NCBI RefSeq assembly: GCF_017302985.1
Contig: NZ_JAFIMU010000015.1
Span: 62,001 to 126,000 of the forward strand
Direction: 5' to 3'
Length of the DNA stretch: 64,000 nucleotides
Source of the DNA: Corallococcus macrosporus
Lineage (GTDB): Bacteria > Myxococcota > Myxococcia > Myxococcales > Myxococcaceae
Position 1 is the first letter of the stretch. Each line of letters opens with the position of its first letter. A model generated the notes under the pieces. It was not told the DNA's origin, ran no database searches, and saw nothing but the letters and a program-made list of their open reading frames with translations. Both the position numbers and the translations under genes were made by a program. Below, piece after piece: positions 63,630 to 64,000 of the stretch.

Positions 63630-64000
63630 CTAGAGGACGCCCAGGGTGACGTCGGGGAAGAGCAGCTTGCGCTCGGCGGCGGTGCCGGCCGTCTCACGCA
63701 GGGCGTCCATCGTCTGGATCAGCGCCTCGTAGGGGATGTCCAGATCCGCCGCGACGATGACCTTCGTCTCCTGCGGGAAGGCGGCCTTGAGCTTCACCAT
63801 GCGCTCGGTGAGCGCCGCGTAGTCGTGCGTGCCGTCCGCGCGCACCGGCACCGTGGGCGCCCCACCCTCCGCGGGCGCGGCCTCCGGGCTGTTGCCCCGG
63901 ATGAAGAGCCCCTTGTGGGAGATGAGCACGGACAGGTTCAGCTTGGGCGCGTCCGCGTCCCCCTGCCCCGCGCCCGCCGTGGCGCCATAGCTGGGCGCGT
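63630..64000 (-). CDS. ExbD/TolR-type protein, N-terminus beyond the window
   Basis: The open frame runs off the window end, so the membrane helix is not visible. The visible 123 residues hold the periplasmic ExbD fold ('LNLSVLISHKGLFIRG', 'YAALTERMVKLKAAFPQETK', 'VIVAADLDIPYEALIQTMDA'). Two ExbD-like genes in a row are typical of myxobacterial Tol/Exb clusters; the ExbB/TolQ gene is probably just upstream. Confidence 0.87.
   Translation of the reverse strand, partial: APSYGATAGAGQGDADAPKLNLSVLISHKGLFIRGNSPEAAPAEGGAPTVPVRADGTHDYAALTERMVKLKAAFPQETKVIVAADLDIPYEALIQTMDALRETAGTAAERKLLFPDVTLGVL

Overview
The window looks like a chromosomal segment of a myxobacterium of the Myxococcaceae (Corallococcus/Myxococcus type). 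The signs are very high G+C with G/C-rich third codon positions, a MYXO-CTERM tail on a large secreted protease, Hanks-type Ser/Thr kinases (one fused to TPRs), an ELWxxDGT-repeat lipoprotein, a DUF1592/DUF1552 pair and many lipoproteins. The assignment rests on reading protein sequences by eye; no database search was run.

Layout. 1-725: end of a CDF metal transporter. 794-5319 (minus): glycine cleavage operon gcvT-gcvH-gcvP, divergent from metF, a small membrane protein and a homoserine dehydrogenase (5426-7769). 7775-10320 (minus): an ADP-ribosylglycohydrolase and an OmpA-type outer-membrane protein. 10493-14135: an accessory island with a wrecked IS5-type transposase, a two-gene unit with a SUFU-like (immunity-type) protein and a nuclease-like partner, and a small tail-anchored protein. 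14193-18794: folD, a DjlA-like J protein, an Smr protein, an adenosine-deaminase-like enzyme and pyrD. 18902-25506: ELWxxDGT lipoprotein, a Gly/Ser-rich protein and two convergent Ser/Thr kinases. 25602-32415: DUF1592/DUF1552 pair, zinc alcohol dehydrogenase, ornithine-cyclodeaminase-like enzyme and an SDR, with a divergent LysR regulator (32487-33392). 33393-33955 has no convincing gene but holds a candidate minus-strand structured RNA with an intrinsic terminator.

33956-41854: a glycosyltransferase plus O-antigen-ligase/Wzy-like pair, a DUF6178 protein, engB, a tetraheme cytochrome, a small secreted protein, coaE and an extended SDR. 42398-47260: M36 metalloprotease with MYXO-CTERM. 47360-48240: a HadA/HadB-like hot-dog dehydratase pair. 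48259-52227 (minus): a three-gene chaperone operon (J-TPR, Hsp70, TPR). 52321-62360 (minus): argD, hslU, hslV, a DUF1801 protein, xerC, an EF-hand-like membrane protein, a beta-propeller lipoprotein and trmFO. 62592-64000: a DksA/TraR-like protein and two ExbD/TolR proteins, the second cut by the window end.

Most of the window is housekeeping: one-carbon metabolism (gcvTHP, metF, folD), protein quality control (hslVU, Hsp70/J, DjlA-like), nucleotide and CoA synthesis (pyrD, coaE) and tRNA modification (trmFO). The parts most worth following up are the SUFU/nuclease-like pair, the candidate structured RNA at 33480-33910, the chaperone operon whose two accessory proteins share a module, the deaminase with changed active-site residues, and the structured leader of the M36 protease.
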